This document shows, in pieces, positions 19,106 to 27,694 of a stretch of DNA of 64,000 bases (positions are counted from its first letter, which is position 1; every line of letters starts with the position of its first letter). The stretch comes from JAHFPN01 sp036559465. Its GTDB lineage: Bacteria; Pseudomonadota; Alphaproteobacteria; Rhizobiales; Xanthobacteraceae. The position numbers and the translations under genes were made by a program. Below the pieces are notes generated by a model, which saw nothing but the letters and a program-made list of their open reading frames with translations, was not told the DNA's origin and did no database searches. The stretch spans positions 1 through 64,000 of the forward strand of contig DATBTC010000017.1 in assembly GCA_036559465.1 (NCBI GenBank), read 5' to 3'.

Positions 19106-19900
19106 ATGTATTCGTTCGCCTATCATCGTGCGAAGAACGTCAAGGACGCGGCCGCGCTGCTGAAGAAAGCCGACGACGCGAAACTGCTCGCCGGCGGTCA
19201 GACGCTGATCCCCACGCTCAAGCAGCGGCTCGCCGGACCCGGCGCGCTCATCGATCTCGGCGGCGTAAAGGAACTCACCGGCATCGCGCTCAAGGGCAAG
19301 GTGCTCGTCATCGGCGCCATGACGCGCCACGCGGAGGTCGCCAATTCCAAGGTCGTCAAGAAGGCGATCCCGGCATTGGCCGAACTCGCCGAAGCGATCG
19401 GCGACCCAGCCGTTCGCAACGTCGGTACCATCGGCGGCTCGGTCGCCAACAACGATCCGGCGGCCGATTACCCGGCGGCGTGCCTTGCGCTCGGCGCCAC
19501 CATCGTCACCAGCAAGCGGAAGATTCCGGCCGACAAGTATTTCAAGGGCCTGTTCGAGACCGCGCTGGCCGACGACGAGATCATCACCGCGGTGGAGTTC
19601 CCGCTGCCGAAAAAGGCGGGCTACGCCAAGTTTCCGAACCAGGCCTCGCGTTACGCGCTGGTCGGCGTATTCGCCAGCACCGGCCCGGCCGGGACGCGCG
19701 TCGCGGTCACGGGTGCCGGCGAAAGCGGCGTGTTCCGGGTCGCCGAGATGGAGAAGGCGCTCGACAAGAACTTCTCGGCCAAGTCGCTCGACGGCATCGC
19801 GGTCAAGCCGCGCGGCCTGAACACCGATATCCATGCCAGCGCGGAATATCGTGCTCATTTGATCGGCGTAATGGCGAAACGAGCGGTCGCAGCGGCCTGA
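19106..19900 (+). CDS. Molybdenum hydroxylase FAD-binding medium subunit (CoxM-like)
   Basis: A 264-residue FAD subunit of the xanthine oxidase family, which passes electrons from the Fe-S clusters to the acceptor. The FAD-binding motifs are LLAGGQTLIPTLKQRLAGP (about residues 29-47) and RNVGTIGGSVANNDPAADYP (about residues 106-125). The C-terminal CO_deh_flav_C part is slightly short. GGGAGGAAA lies just before ATG 19106, which decides the start; the frame is open upstream into the coxL-like gene. It is followed by a long stem-loop before the moxR-type gene. Confidence 0.9.
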   Translation: MYSFAYHRAKNVKDAAALLKKADDAKLLAGGQTLIPTLKQRLAGPGALIDLGGVKELTGIALKGKVLVIGAMTRHAEVANSKVVKKAIPALAELAEAIGDPAVRNVGTIGGSVANNDPAADYPAACLALGATIVTSKRKIPADKYFKGLFETALADDEIITAVEFPLPKKAGYAKFPNQASRYALVGVFASTGPAGTRVAVTGAGESGVFRVAEMEKALDKNFSAKSLDGIAVKPRGLNTDIHASAEYRAHLIGVMAKRAVAAA

Positions 19901-19919
19901 GCACGACGTTCACCTTACC

Positions 19920-19950
19920 AAGCGCCTCCGGATCGCATCCGGGGGCGCTT
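19920..19950 (+). terminator. Long stem-loop after the CoxM-like gene (attenuator or mRNA-end hairpin)
   Basis: A 14-bp stem, 19920-19933 with 19937-19950, contains a single G-U wobble and a CGC loop. The arms begin AAGCGCC and end GGCGCTT. No T tract follows, so it is not a canonical intrinsic terminator. It may be a Rho-linked end, a processing or stability element, or a partial terminator separating the structural subunits from the accessory genes coxD/E and xdhC. Confidence 0.5.
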
Positions 19951-20015
19951 GCTTATCCCGATACGCATTCCACGCTCCGGCATGCTAGAAAAGCGCGCTT
20001 TTCCGGGAGTATTTC

Positions 20016-20945
20016 GTGAAGACCGACCGCAAGGTATCCGCCGTTCCGGCCTCGATCGACGAGACGCTGAAGCTCCTGTCGAGCGGGGGCTATGTGGCCG
20101 ACCGGGCTCTTTCGACCGTCGTGTACCTCGCGCTCAAGATGGGCCGACCGCTGTTCCTCGAGGGCGAGGCGGGCGTCGGCAAGACCGAGGTCGCCAAGGT
20201 ACTTTCGGCGACCCTCGGGCGGCGGCTGTTGCGGCTGCAATGCTACGAGGGCCTCGACATCGCATCCGCACTCTACGAGTGGAACTATGCCGCGCAGATG
20301 ATCGCGATCCGCATCGCCGAATCCGAGGGCATCGACCGCGAGCGGCTGACCTCGGATATTTTCTCGGAGCGCTTCCTGGTGCGGCGGCCGCTGCTTGAAG
20401 CCCTGTCGCCTGATCCGGCCGGCGCGCCGGTACTACTCGTCGACGAGCTTGATCGCGCTGACGAGGCGTTCGAGGCGTTCCTGCTGGAGGTGCTCGCCGA
20501 TTTCCAGGTGACGATCCCCGAGCTCGGCACAGTGAAGGCTTTGGTTCCGCCGATCGTGATCGTCACCTCCAACCGCACGCGCGAGGTGCACGACGCCTTG
20601 AAGCGGCGTTGCCTCTATCATTGGATCGACTATCCGACGTTCGCGCGCGAGCTTGCGATCGTCACCGCCAAGGTGCCAGATTCGGCGGAGAAGCTTTCGC
20701 GCGACATCGTCGGTTTCGTGCAGCAGCTGCGCAAAGAGGATTTGTTCAAGGCGCCCGGCACGGCCGAAACGCTGGACTGGGCCTCGGCGCTGGTGGTGCT
20801 CGACGCCAAGGCGCTTGAACCCTCTTTGATCTCCGATACGCTTGGTGTCGTTCTCAAATACCAGGATGACGTCGTGCGCTTCGACCAGCCCAAGCTCGAG
20901 CAGATGCTGAGAGATTCCCGCGCGGCGCTGAAGGCGGTGGAATGA
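20016..20945 (+). CDS. coxD: MoxR-type AAA+ ATPase (CoxD-like)
   Basis: A 309-residue AAA+ protein of the MoxR family. CoxD in Oligotropha is a chaperone that helps build the metal-sulfur active site of the molybdenum hydroxylase. Walker A is GEAGVGKTEVAK (about residues 49-60), Walker B VLLVDELDRAD, and sensor 1 is VTSNRTREVHD. The start is GTG at 20016, downstream of a weak GGGAG site. The end overlaps the next gene by 4 nt (ATGA), which supports a joint MoxR-VWA action. Confidence 0.9.
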   Translation: MKTDRKVSAVPASIDETLKLLSSGGYVADRALSTVVYLALKMGRPLFLEGEAGVGKTEVAKVLSATLGRRLLRLQCYEGLDIASALYEWNYAAQMIAIRIAESEGIDRERLTSDIFSERFLVRRPLLEALSPDPAGAPVLLVDELDRADEAFEAFLLEVLADFQVTIPELGTVKALVPPIVIVTSNRTREVHDALKRRCLYHWIDYPTFARELAIVTAKVPDSAEKLSRDIVGFVQQLRKEDLFKAPGTAETLDWASALVVLDAKALEPSLISDTLGVVLKYQDDVVRFDQPKLEQMLRDSRAALKAVE

Positions 20946-22159
20946 GCGCGCGTACGCACGCGCCGGAGCGCGGGCATTTCCCCGATCACATCGCCGAGTT
21001 CGCGCGCGTGCTGCGCCGTGCCGGCATGCCGGTCGGGCCCGGTGCTGTGGTCGATGCGGTGAAGGCGGTCGAGGCCGCGGGTATCGAGCGGCGCACGGAT
21101 TTCTACTGGGCACTGCACGCGGTGTTGGTCAAGCGTCACGAGCACGATCCGATCTTCAACGAGGCGTTCCGCCTCTTTTGGCGCCGCCGCCACGGCTTCG
21201 AACACATCATGGACGCGATGCTTCCGCTCGCGCCGGAAGCATCGAAGCAACGCGCCGCGCAACGCCGCGTCGAGGAGGCGATGACGCCTTCGGCGCGCGA
21301 GCCGCGCGAGCTGAAGCGGCAGGAAGTGCAGATCGACATGAGTGGCACCATGTCGGATCTCGAAGTGCTGCAGAAGAAAGACTTCGCGCAGATGAGCGCG
21401 GAAGAAATCTCCACCGCGCGCCGCCATATCGAGACCATCGTATTTGCCGACGACGAGATGCGACGCCGTCGACTGGTGGCGAACCCGCGCGGGCATCGCA
21501 TCGATATGCGCCGCACATTGCGAGCGAGTCTGCGCACCGGCGGAGCGATCATCGACCTGAAACGCCGTGCGCCGGGGCACAAGAAGCCGCCTATCGTGGC
21601 GCTGCTCGATATTTCGGGCTCCATGAGCGAGTATTCGCGCGTAGGCCTGCATTTCCTTCATGCGCTGACCGAGGCGCGCGGCAGCGTCTCGACCTTCTTG
21701 TTCGGCACGCGGCTCACCAATGTGACGCGCGCGCTCAAGACCCGCGATGCGGACGAGGCGCTCGCTTCCTGCGCCGGTACGGCGCAGGACTGGTCCGGCG
21801 GTACTCGGATCGGGATCGCGTTGCACGACTTCAACAAGCACTGGTCGCGCCGGGTGCTCTCGCAGGGCGCGATCGTGCTGCTGATCACCGACGGACTCGA
21901 GCGCGACGCCACCGAGCGGCTCGGTTTCGAACTCGACCGGCTGCATCGCTCTTGCCGCCGTCTGATCTGGCTCAACCCGCTCTTGCGTTACGACGCGTTC
22001 GAGGCCCGCGCCAAGGGCGTCCTTGCGATGTTGCCGCATGTCGACGAGGTTCGGCCGATGCATAATCTCGCCAGTCTCGGGGCGCTGGCCGAGGCGCTTG
22101 CGCACGACCGGCCGAGCGCCCACATCGATCCCAAGCGCTGGCTCAGCCGGGCGGCCTGA
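20942..22159 (+). CDS. coxE: VWA-domain protein, CoxE-like maturation factor
   Basis: A 405-residue CoxE-family protein with a C-terminal von Willebrand A domain. The MIDAS motif is LLDISGSMSEYSR (about residues 221-233), with the later metal-site threonine and aspartate in DWSGGTRIG and LITDGLERD. The N-terminal half is charged and helical. MoxR-VWA pairs act as metal-linked chaperones; here it overlaps coxD by 4 nt. It probably matures the form II hydroxylase encoded upstream. Confidence 0.88.
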   Translation: MSARTHAPERGHFPDHIAEFARVLRRAGMPVGPGAVVDAVKAVEAAGIERRTDFYWALHAVLVKRHEHDPIFNEAFRLFWRRRHGFEHIMDAMLPLAPEASKQRAAQRRVEEAMTPSAREPRELKRQEVQIDMSGTMSDLEVLQKKDFAQMSAEEISTARRHIETIVFADDEMRRRRLVANPRGHRIDMRRTLRASLRTGGAIIDLKRRAPGHKKPPIVALLDISGSMSEYSRVGLHFLHALTEARGSVSTFLFGTRLTNVTRALKTRDADEALASCAGTAQDWSGGTRIGIALHDFNKHWSRRVLSQGAIVLLITDGLERDATERLGFELDRLHRSCRRLIWLNPLLRYDAFEARAKGVLAMLPHVDEVRPMHNLASLGALAEALAHDRPSAHIDPKRWLSRAA

Positions 22160-22170
22160 AGGAGGCCAAG

Positions 22171-22497
22171 ATGGATCAAGCGACCGAGCAGGACGTACTT
22201 GCCGCCGCCGAACGCTGGCGCAAGGAAGGCCGCAAGGTGGCGCTCGCCACCGTGGTCGAGACCTGGGGCTCGGCACCGCGGCCGGTGGGAAGTCATCTGG
22301 TTATCGACGACAAGGACAATTTCCTGGGCTCGGTCTCGGGCGGCTGCGTCGAAGGCGCCGTGGTCGCGGCCGCGAACGAAGTGATCGCGAGCGGAAAGCC
22401 CAAACTCCTCGAATTCGGCGTCGCCGACGAGACCGCCTGGAAAGTCGGGCTCTCGTGCGGTGGCAATATCCGCGTCTATGTGGAGAAGGTCGACTGA
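22171..22497 (+). CDS. XdhC/CoxI family protein, N-terminal-type half
   Basis: A 108-residue protein covering only the first XdhC_CoxI domain. It contains the family markers WGSAPRPVGSHLVIDD and GSVSGGCVEGAVV (about residues 31-71) and ends with LSCGGNIRVYVEKV, where full-length proteins continue into a Rossmann domain. XdhC proteins bind the molybdenum cofactor, protect it, and help insert the sulfurated form. The other half is encoded by the next gene, 18 nt downstream. GGAGG lies just before the ATG. Confidence 0.85.
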   Translation: MDQATEQDVLAAAERWRKEGRKVALATVVETWGSAPRPVGSHLVIDDKDNFLGSVSGGCVEGAVVAAANEVIASGKPKLLEFGVADETAWKVGLSCGGNIRVYVEKVD

Positions 22498-22515
22498 CCT
22501 TCGCCTGACGGTTTC

Positions 22516-23208
22516 ATGCGTCTCGATCTGCTCGCCGCTCTCAATGCCGAACGCGCTGCAAGGCGCGCGGCAATCCTTGTGACGGATGTGACGAATGCGA
22601 CGCAGCGGCTGGTCAAGGCCACCGATGTGGCTGCCGACCCGCTGCGCGAGGTGCTCACAGAGCGCATGCTCTCGGGCAAGAGCGGCATGGCCGAGGTGGG
22701 CGGCGCGAAATATTTCCTTACCGTGCAATTGCCACCGCCGCGGCTCGTGATTACCGGCGCGGTGCACATCAGCCAGGCGCTGGCGCCGATGGCGCGGCTC
22801 TTGGGCTATGACGTAGTGATCGTCGATCCACGCACGGCGTTCGCCACGCCCGAGCGCTTTCGCGACGTGCAGGTGCTCGCCGAATGGCCGGACCAGGCGT
22901 TGCCCAAACTGCATCTCGATCCCGCCACCGCCTTCGTCGCGCTCACGCACGATCCGAAGATCGACGAGCCGGCGCTCGAAGCCGCGATCAAGGCAGGCTG
23001 CTTCTATATCGGCGCGCTTGGATCCAAGAAGACGCACGCCAATCGAATTGAACGGCTGCGGGCGCTCGGGATCAAGGACGAGGCGCTGGCGCGTATTCAT
23101 GCACCGATCGGACTTTCCATCGGTGCGGCGAGCCCGCCGGAGATCGCAGTCGCGATTCTGGCCGAAATAACGCTATGGCTCCGCCGCGGCGCCGAGGCAC
23201 GGCTATGA
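22516..23208 (+). CDS. XdhC family protein with Rossmann C-terminal domain (second half)
   Basis: A 230-residue protein whose C-terminal part is the XdhC Rossmann domain. Motifs are VITGAVHISQALAPMARLLG (about residues 78-97), VIVDPRTAFATPERF and IGALGSKKTHANRIERL, and it ends in ASPPEIAVAILAEI, as XdhC proteins do. Its first 70 residues are unlike the standard XdhC N-terminus; that function is carried by the preceding small gene. Together the two genes make up a split XdhC. The end overlaps the next gene by 4 nt (ATGA). Confidence 0.85.
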   Translation: MRLDLLAALNAERAARRAAILVTDVTNATQRLVKATDVAADPLREVLTERMLSGKSGMAEVGGAKYFLTVQLPPPRLVITGAVHISQALAPMARLLGYDVVIVDPRTAFATPERFRDVQVLAEWPDQALPKLHLDPATAFVALTHDPKIDEPALEAAIKAGCFYIGALGSKKTHANRIERLRALGIKDEALARIHAPIGLSIGAASPPEIAVAILAEITLWLRRGAEARL

Positions 23209-24815
23209 AGTTCGGTCCAGTTTCCCCGCGCGAGGCCAAGGGCGCCACCGCCGCGCACTCGGTGCGCGCGGGTGAGCGCGTGGTGAAGAAGGGAACGGTC
23301 ATCGGGGACATGGAGATCGCGGCGCTGGAGGGCGCCGGGATCAAGGAGATCGTCGCGGCGCGGCTCGAGCCTGGCGACGTGCCGGAGAACGATGCCGCGG
23401 CTTCGCTTGCCAAGGCTGTCGCGGGCGAGGGGGTCAGCATTGAGGACGCCTTCACCGGCCGCGCGAATCTATTTGCGAAATCTTCCGGCGTGCTGCTGGT
23501 GGATCGCGCCGGCGTCGATCGGCTGAACCGCATCGACGAGTCGGTCACGTTCGCGACGCTGCCGGAATACAAACCCGTGCGTGCCGGTGAGATGATTGCG
23601 ACTGTAAAGATCATTCCGTTCGCGGTGGCCGGCGATGTGCACAAGGCGGCACTCGCGGCGGCGCGCCGGCTCGTTTCGGTGGCAAGCTACAAGCTGCACA
23701 AGGTCGGCGTGATCTCCACTAAGCTGCCCAGCCTCGCCGACAAAGTGATCGAGAAAACCGTGCGGATCACTGCCGAGCGCCTGAAGCCCGCTGCCGCGAC
23801 GATCCATTCGGAGCAGCGCGTGGCGCACGAGACCGGTGCGCTGGTGGGCGCGATCAAGCAATCGATCGAGAAAGGCGCCGAGTTGGTGATCGTATTCGGC
23901 GCCTCGGCGATCGCCGACCGGCGCGATGTCATCCCGGTCGCGATCGAGCAGGTCGGCGGCCGCATCGAGCATTTCGGTATGCCGGTGGACCCGGGAAACC
24001 TTTTGCTGCTTGGCTCCGTGAGCCAGGTGCCGGTAATCGGCGCGCCAGGCTGCGCTCGCAGTCCCAAGGAAAACGGCTTCGATTGGCTGCTCGCGCGGCT
24101 GCTCGCGGGCCTTCCGGTCAAGAGCGAGGACGTGACCGGGCTCGGCGTTGGCGGGTTGCTGATGGAAATCGTCACTCGCCCGCAGCCGCGAGCCGAGCCT
24201 CCGAGCGTGCATGCGCCGCGCGCGGCGGTCATCGTGCTCGCGGCCGGACGCGGCACGCGGATGGCCAGCGAAAACAAGCTCGCGGCCGATCTCGGCGGCA
24301 AGCCGATCATCCGCCATGCGGTGGATGCTGCGCTCGCTTCGCGGGCGCGACCCGTCGTAGTGGTAACAGGACACGAGCCCGAGCGCGTGAAGGCCGCGCT
24401 CAAGGGCTTGCCGGTCACTTTCGTCCACAATCCGGATTTCGTCGGAGGTTTGTCCACCTCGCTCAAGGCCGGCATTTCCGCGCTCTCACCGGATATCGAT
24501 ACGGCCGCGATCCTGCTCGGCGACATGCCTCAAGTGAATGGCGCGCTGGTGGACAAGCTGATCGCATCGATCGATCCGGAACGCGGCGCGCTCATCGCGG
24601 TGCCGACCCGCGAGGGCAAGCGGGGCAATCCGGTGGCCTGGGCGCGGCGGCTGTTCGACGAACTCACGAAGCTAGAGGGCGACGTCGGCGCGCGGCATCT
24701 GATCGGTGCCAATAGCGAAGCCGTCGTCGAGATTCCGGTTGAAGACGAGGCGGCGTTTCTCGATATCGATACGCCCGAGGCGCTGGCGCAGGCGCGGGCA
24801 GGGGGAAAACGATGA
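23205..24815 (+). CDS. Fusion of a molybdopterin-binding (MoCF-like) domain and a MobA/MocA-like nucleotidyltransferase
   Basis: A 536-residue two-domain protein. The N-terminal ~330 residues resemble the molybdopterin-binding family (VSPREAKGATAAHSVRAGER at the start; GLGVGGLLMEIV at the end). The C-terminal ~200 residues are a GT-A nucleotidyltransferase with VIVLAAGRGTRMAS, an acidic metal site LLGDMPQVNG, and FLDIDTPEAL near the end. MocA/MobA enzymes attach CMP or GMP to molybdopterin. The fusion would make the dinucleotide cofactor needed by the large subunit. The start at ATG 23205 overlaps the previous stop; GTG 23175 is an upstream alternative. Confidence 0.83.
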   Translation: MKFGPVSPREAKGATAAHSVRAGERVVKKGTVIGDMEIAALEGAGIKEIVAARLEPGDVPENDAAASLAKAVAGEGVSIEDAFTGRANLFAKSSGVLLVDRAGVDRLNRIDESVTFATLPEYKPVRAGEMIATVKIIPFAVAGDVHKAALAAARRLVSVASYKLHKVGVISTKLPSLADKVIEKTVRITAERLKPAAATIHSEQRVAHETGALVGAIKQSIEKGAELVIVFGASAIADRRDVIPVAIEQVGGRIEHFGMPVDPGNLLLLGSVSQVPVIGAPGCARSPKENGFDWLLARLLAGLPVKSEDVTGLGVGGLLMEIVTRPQPRAEPPSVHAPRAAVIVLAAGRGTRMASENKLAADLGGKPIIRHAVDAALASRARPVVVVTGHEPERVKAALKGLPVTFVHNPDFVGGLSTSLKAGISALSPDIDTAAILLGDMPQVNGALVDKLIASIDPERGALIAVPTREGKRGNPVAWARRLFDELTKLEGDVGARHLIGANSEAVVEIPVEDEAAFLDIDTPEALAQARAGGKR

Positions 24816-25555
24816 AACAGTTGCAGGATCGCGTTGCGATCGTCACCGGTTCCAATAGCGGCCTCGGGCGGGCCATCGCCGAATCCTTCGCGGCGGAGGG
24901 CGCCAAAGTTGTGCTCGCTGCGCGACGCAAGGAAGCGCTCGACGAGGTGGCGGCTGGGATCAAGGCCAAGGGCGGGGTCGCGCTCGCGGTGCCGACCGAT
25001 GTCACCAAGGAGGCTGAAGTGATCGCGCTGTTCAAGAAGGCGCTCGATGCGTTCAGCCGTGTCGACATTCTAGTAAACAACGCGGGCATCGCCAGAGGCG
25101 CGCCGATCGAGGATCTCATGCTCAAGACCTGGCAGGAATTGATCGACGTAAATCTGACCGCGGCGTTCTTGTGCAGCCGGGAGGCGGTTCGCACCATGAA
25201 GAGCCGCGGCGGCGGCCGCATCATCAACATGGCGAGCATTTCATCGCGTGCGCCGCGGCAGCACTCGGCGGCCTACACCACGAGCAAATATGCGCTCGAA
25301 GGCCTCACGCGCTCGCTTACGTTCGACGGCCGCGCCTATGGCGTGGTCGCCTCGGTGATTCATCCGGGCGCGGTTGCAACCGGGTTCACGCCGGGCGCCA
25401 AGCCGGGCCACGGGAAGACGCCGCAAGATTATCTGATGGATCCGGCGGACATCGCCCGGATCGCGGTGCTGATGTGTACGCTGCCGCCGGAAGTGAATCT
25501 GTTCGACGCCACGATCCTGCCGAACCTGCAGCCTTCCTTCCTGGGCCGCGGCTGA
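24812..25555 (+). CDS. SDR family oxidoreductase, last gene of the molybdenum hydroxylase cluster
   Basis: A 247-residue classical short-chain dehydrogenase/reductase. The cofactor motif is GSNSGLGRAIAESFA (about residues 13-27), with NNAGIARG at strand 4 and the catalytic Ser-Tyr-Lys in SSRAPRQHSAAYTTSK. It overlaps the preceding gene by 4 nt, so it is translated with the cofactor-assembly genes. Its place in the operon suggests that it acts on the substrate or product of the hydroxylase, which is inference. The stop abuts the stop of the converging gene (TGATCA). Confidence 0.87.
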   Translation: MKQLQDRVAIVTGSNSGLGRAIAESFAAEGAKVVLAARRKEALDEVAAGIKAKGGVALAVPTDVTKEAEVIALFKKALDAFSRVDILVNNAGIARGAPIEDLMLKTWQELIDVNLTAAFLCSREAVRTMKSRGGGRIINMASISSRAPRQHSAAYTTSKYALEGLTRSLTFDGRAYGVVASVIHPGAVATGFTPGAKPGHGKTPQDYLMDPADIARIAVLMCTLPPEVNLFDATILPNLQPSFLGRG

Positions 25556-26286
25556 TCAGAACGGCGCGTAGAGCGAGAAGGTCGTATAGGCGCCGCTGCC
25601 TTTGTCGGAATTCGACAGCATACCGGCCGCGAGTGTGAGTTCCGCGGCTGTGAGCCGGGTACGTATCAGCACGCCAGCTCGCAGTTCCGAATAGCGCACG
25701 TCACCGAAAGCCGCAGCCTCGATGCCGGCCCGAAACGCAGGCTGAAACTCGTGCACGAGTGCTGTGCGAGTCATGTACGAGCGGTTGACCGTCGATGCGC
25801 TCAACGACGCGGTGGCAACGAAGCTCTGTAATGCGCGCCAATGGATTTCGAACAGCCCCTTCAGCCCGACGCTGGTGCCGACGACCGGGTTCGCAGGGTC
25901 GGCTGCCAGCAGCGCATGGTGCTCCACATGTGCACCGGCATAGGCGACGAGCGTGACCGCATCGAAAGCGATGCGCTGGCCGATGAGCAGTTCGCCCGAC
26001 GTGATTTGGCCCGTGTTGATACCGCCCGGCACCGCGCCGGCGTCGTAGCGATAGCGGCAGTGACCGCCGAAGATTCGAATCCGGATTCCGTCTTCGGGTT
26101 CGCGAACGGAGCGAGCACGATCCCCGACCAGCCGAACGCCGTATCGCGTGCGATATCGACACCGGCGAAGAAGAACAGACGGCGAGTCAGCCAATCGGAA
26201 GGCGACGCCCCGTCCGCCGCCGCCGCGCCAAAGCACGCGACGCCGAGCGTAAGCGCAGCGCCGAGTGCGCCCCTGCGAACTCCCAT
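25556..26286 (-). pseudogene. BcsS-like (cellulose biosynthesis-associated) outer-surface protein, frameshifted
   Basis: Two frames together make one protein of about 240 residues. The first starts with ATG at 26286: a signal peptide (MGVRRGALGAALTLGVAC), then LFFFAGVDIARDTAFGWSG and VLAPFANPKTESGF. After about 26071-26105 the homology continues one frame away, as RIRIFGGHCRYRYDAGA, and runs to AYTTFSLYAPF at 25556. The pattern (FAG.D..R..AFG, FGG..RYRYD, ADP.NP..G.S.GL) is that of CBP_BcsS proteins linked to cellulose synthesis. The shift matches loss of one base. It could be a real pseudogene, a sequencing error or recoding. No bcs genes are nearby. Confidence 0.7.
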
Positions 26287-26500
26287 GCCCCGTCCCCGCC
26301 ACTACACGCTGTGATGGATGGCAACAGGGTTGCTCGCGTCGCTCTATCTATCAGGACTTGTAGGTAACCAATCGCAGGTTGTAGAACATTGAGGCCACAC
26401 GATATTCTGCGAGCTTTATGCATGCAATCCACAGCCAATTCGCATAAGTGCGGCCGCTAACGCACGGCTATAGTCCGCGCCGACCCCCGCTGAGGCAGTC

Positions 26501-27694
26501 ATGGACGAGAAGCGCCGCCATCTCCGTTTCATCAATGTGGCGCACTTCGTAGACCATTACGTTCTGCTGATCTTCCCGACCGTTGTGCTCGGCCTCGAGC
26601 TCGAGCTCAACCGCTCTTATGGCGAGTTGATCGCGCTTTCCACCGCCTGTTTCGTCGCCTTCGGCCTGTTCTCGCTGCCCTCGGGCTGGCTCGGCGATCA
26701 TTGGAGCCGGCGCAAGATGATCGCGATCTTCTTCTTTGGTTGTGCCATTTCGCTGGCGGCGGCGGCGATGGCGCCAAACATGTTCTGGCTTGCGGCGGCG
26801 TTGCTCGTGCTCGGCGTGTTCGCGTCGATCTATCACCCGGTCGGCGTCACGTTGCTGGTCGCCAACGCACGCGACCGCGGCCGCGACTTCGCCACCAACG
26901 GCGTGTGGGGCAACCTGGGCGTCGCCTTCGCGCCCGGCATCACGGCGCTGATTGCCGTGACGTTCGGCTGGCGGCCGGCTTTCGCGCTGCCGGCGATCGT
27001 GTGCGCCGGCATCGGCGTCGCGTATCTGATGATGACCGAAGAGCACAAGGAAAAGCCCGCGGACCGCGAGCGCATAGCCGAGGTTCCGCTCACCTGGGGC
27101 ATGATGGCGTGGATCTTCGGCTTCTTCGCGCTGGTTTCGTTCGCGGGCGGGCTGGTGTTCAACATTTTGACCGTCGCAGTGCCGAAGCTCGTCGACGAGC
27201 GGCTGGCGCAGGATATTCCGCTCGCGCTCATCGGTTCGGTCGCCACGATGGTGCTGCTGTTTGGCGGCATCGCGCAACTCACGGTCGGGCGGCTGGTATC
27301 GCGCTTTCCGCCGCACATCCTGTTCGCCGGCATCGGCATCATGCAGCTCGTGGGCATCGCCTGGGCGGCGATGGCCTCGGGTCCGATGCTATTAGTAGCG
27401 CTCGCGGTCTCAATCGCGGCGATCTATGCGCAGGTCACGGTCGGCGACGTGGTGATCGCGCGCTATACGGCCGATGCCTGGCGCGGGCGCGTGTTCGCGG
27501 TGCGATTCTTCCTCGCCTTCATCACCAGCGGGCTGGCCGTTTTCGCGATCGCGTTCTTGCACGGGCGAGGCGGTTTCGGCCTCGTGCTGTTGCTGACGGC
27601 CATCTGCGCGGGGTTGTTCGCGTTTGCGGTGGCGGGAATCGCGGTGCTCGCCTCGCGGGCCGAAGCCGGCCCGCGCGTGCAGCCGGCCGAATGA
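26501..27694 (+). CDS. Major facilitator superfamily transporter
   Basis: A 397-residue MFS permease with about twelve hydrophobic segments. MFS motif A between helices 2 and 3 is seen as SGWLGDHWSRRKMIAIFFF (about residues 63-81). The N-terminus (NVAHFVDHYVLLIFPTVVLG) resembles transporters of the fosmidomycin-resistance-like group. The substrate is unknown. Upstream lies a 198-bp AT-richer region without genes that probably carries its promoter. The end overlaps the next gene by 4 nt (ATGA). Confidence 0.85.
   Translation: MDEKRRHLRFINVAHFVDHYVLLIFPTVVLGLELELNRSYGELIALSTACFVAFGLFSLPSGWLGDHWSRRKMIAIFFFGCAISLAAAAMAPNMFWLAAALLVLGVFASIYHPVGVTLLVANARDRGRDFATNGVWGNLGVAFAPGITALIAVTFGWRPAFALPAIVCAGIGVAYLMMTEEHKEKPADRERIAEVPLTWGMMAWIFGFFALVSFAGGLVFNILTVAVPKLVDERLAQDIPLALIGSVATMVLLFGGIAQLTVGRLVSRFPPHILFAGIGIMQLVGIAWAAMASGPMLLVALAVSIAAIYAQVTVGDVVIARYTADAWRGRVFAVRFFLAFITSGLAVFAIAFLHGRGGFGLVLLLTAICAGLFAFAVAGIAVLASRAEAGPRVQPAE

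Noticed and set aside
16846..19107. A 753-residue open frame on the minus strand opposite the molybdenum hydroxylase large subunit
   Set aside because: It mirrors a gene with clear family motifs, is rich in Arg and His as expected of GC-rich antisense frames, and shows no domain.
20630..22276. A 548-residue minus-strand frame opposite the coxD/coxE genes
   Set aside because: Mirror of two coupled genes, no domain, no ribosome-binding site.
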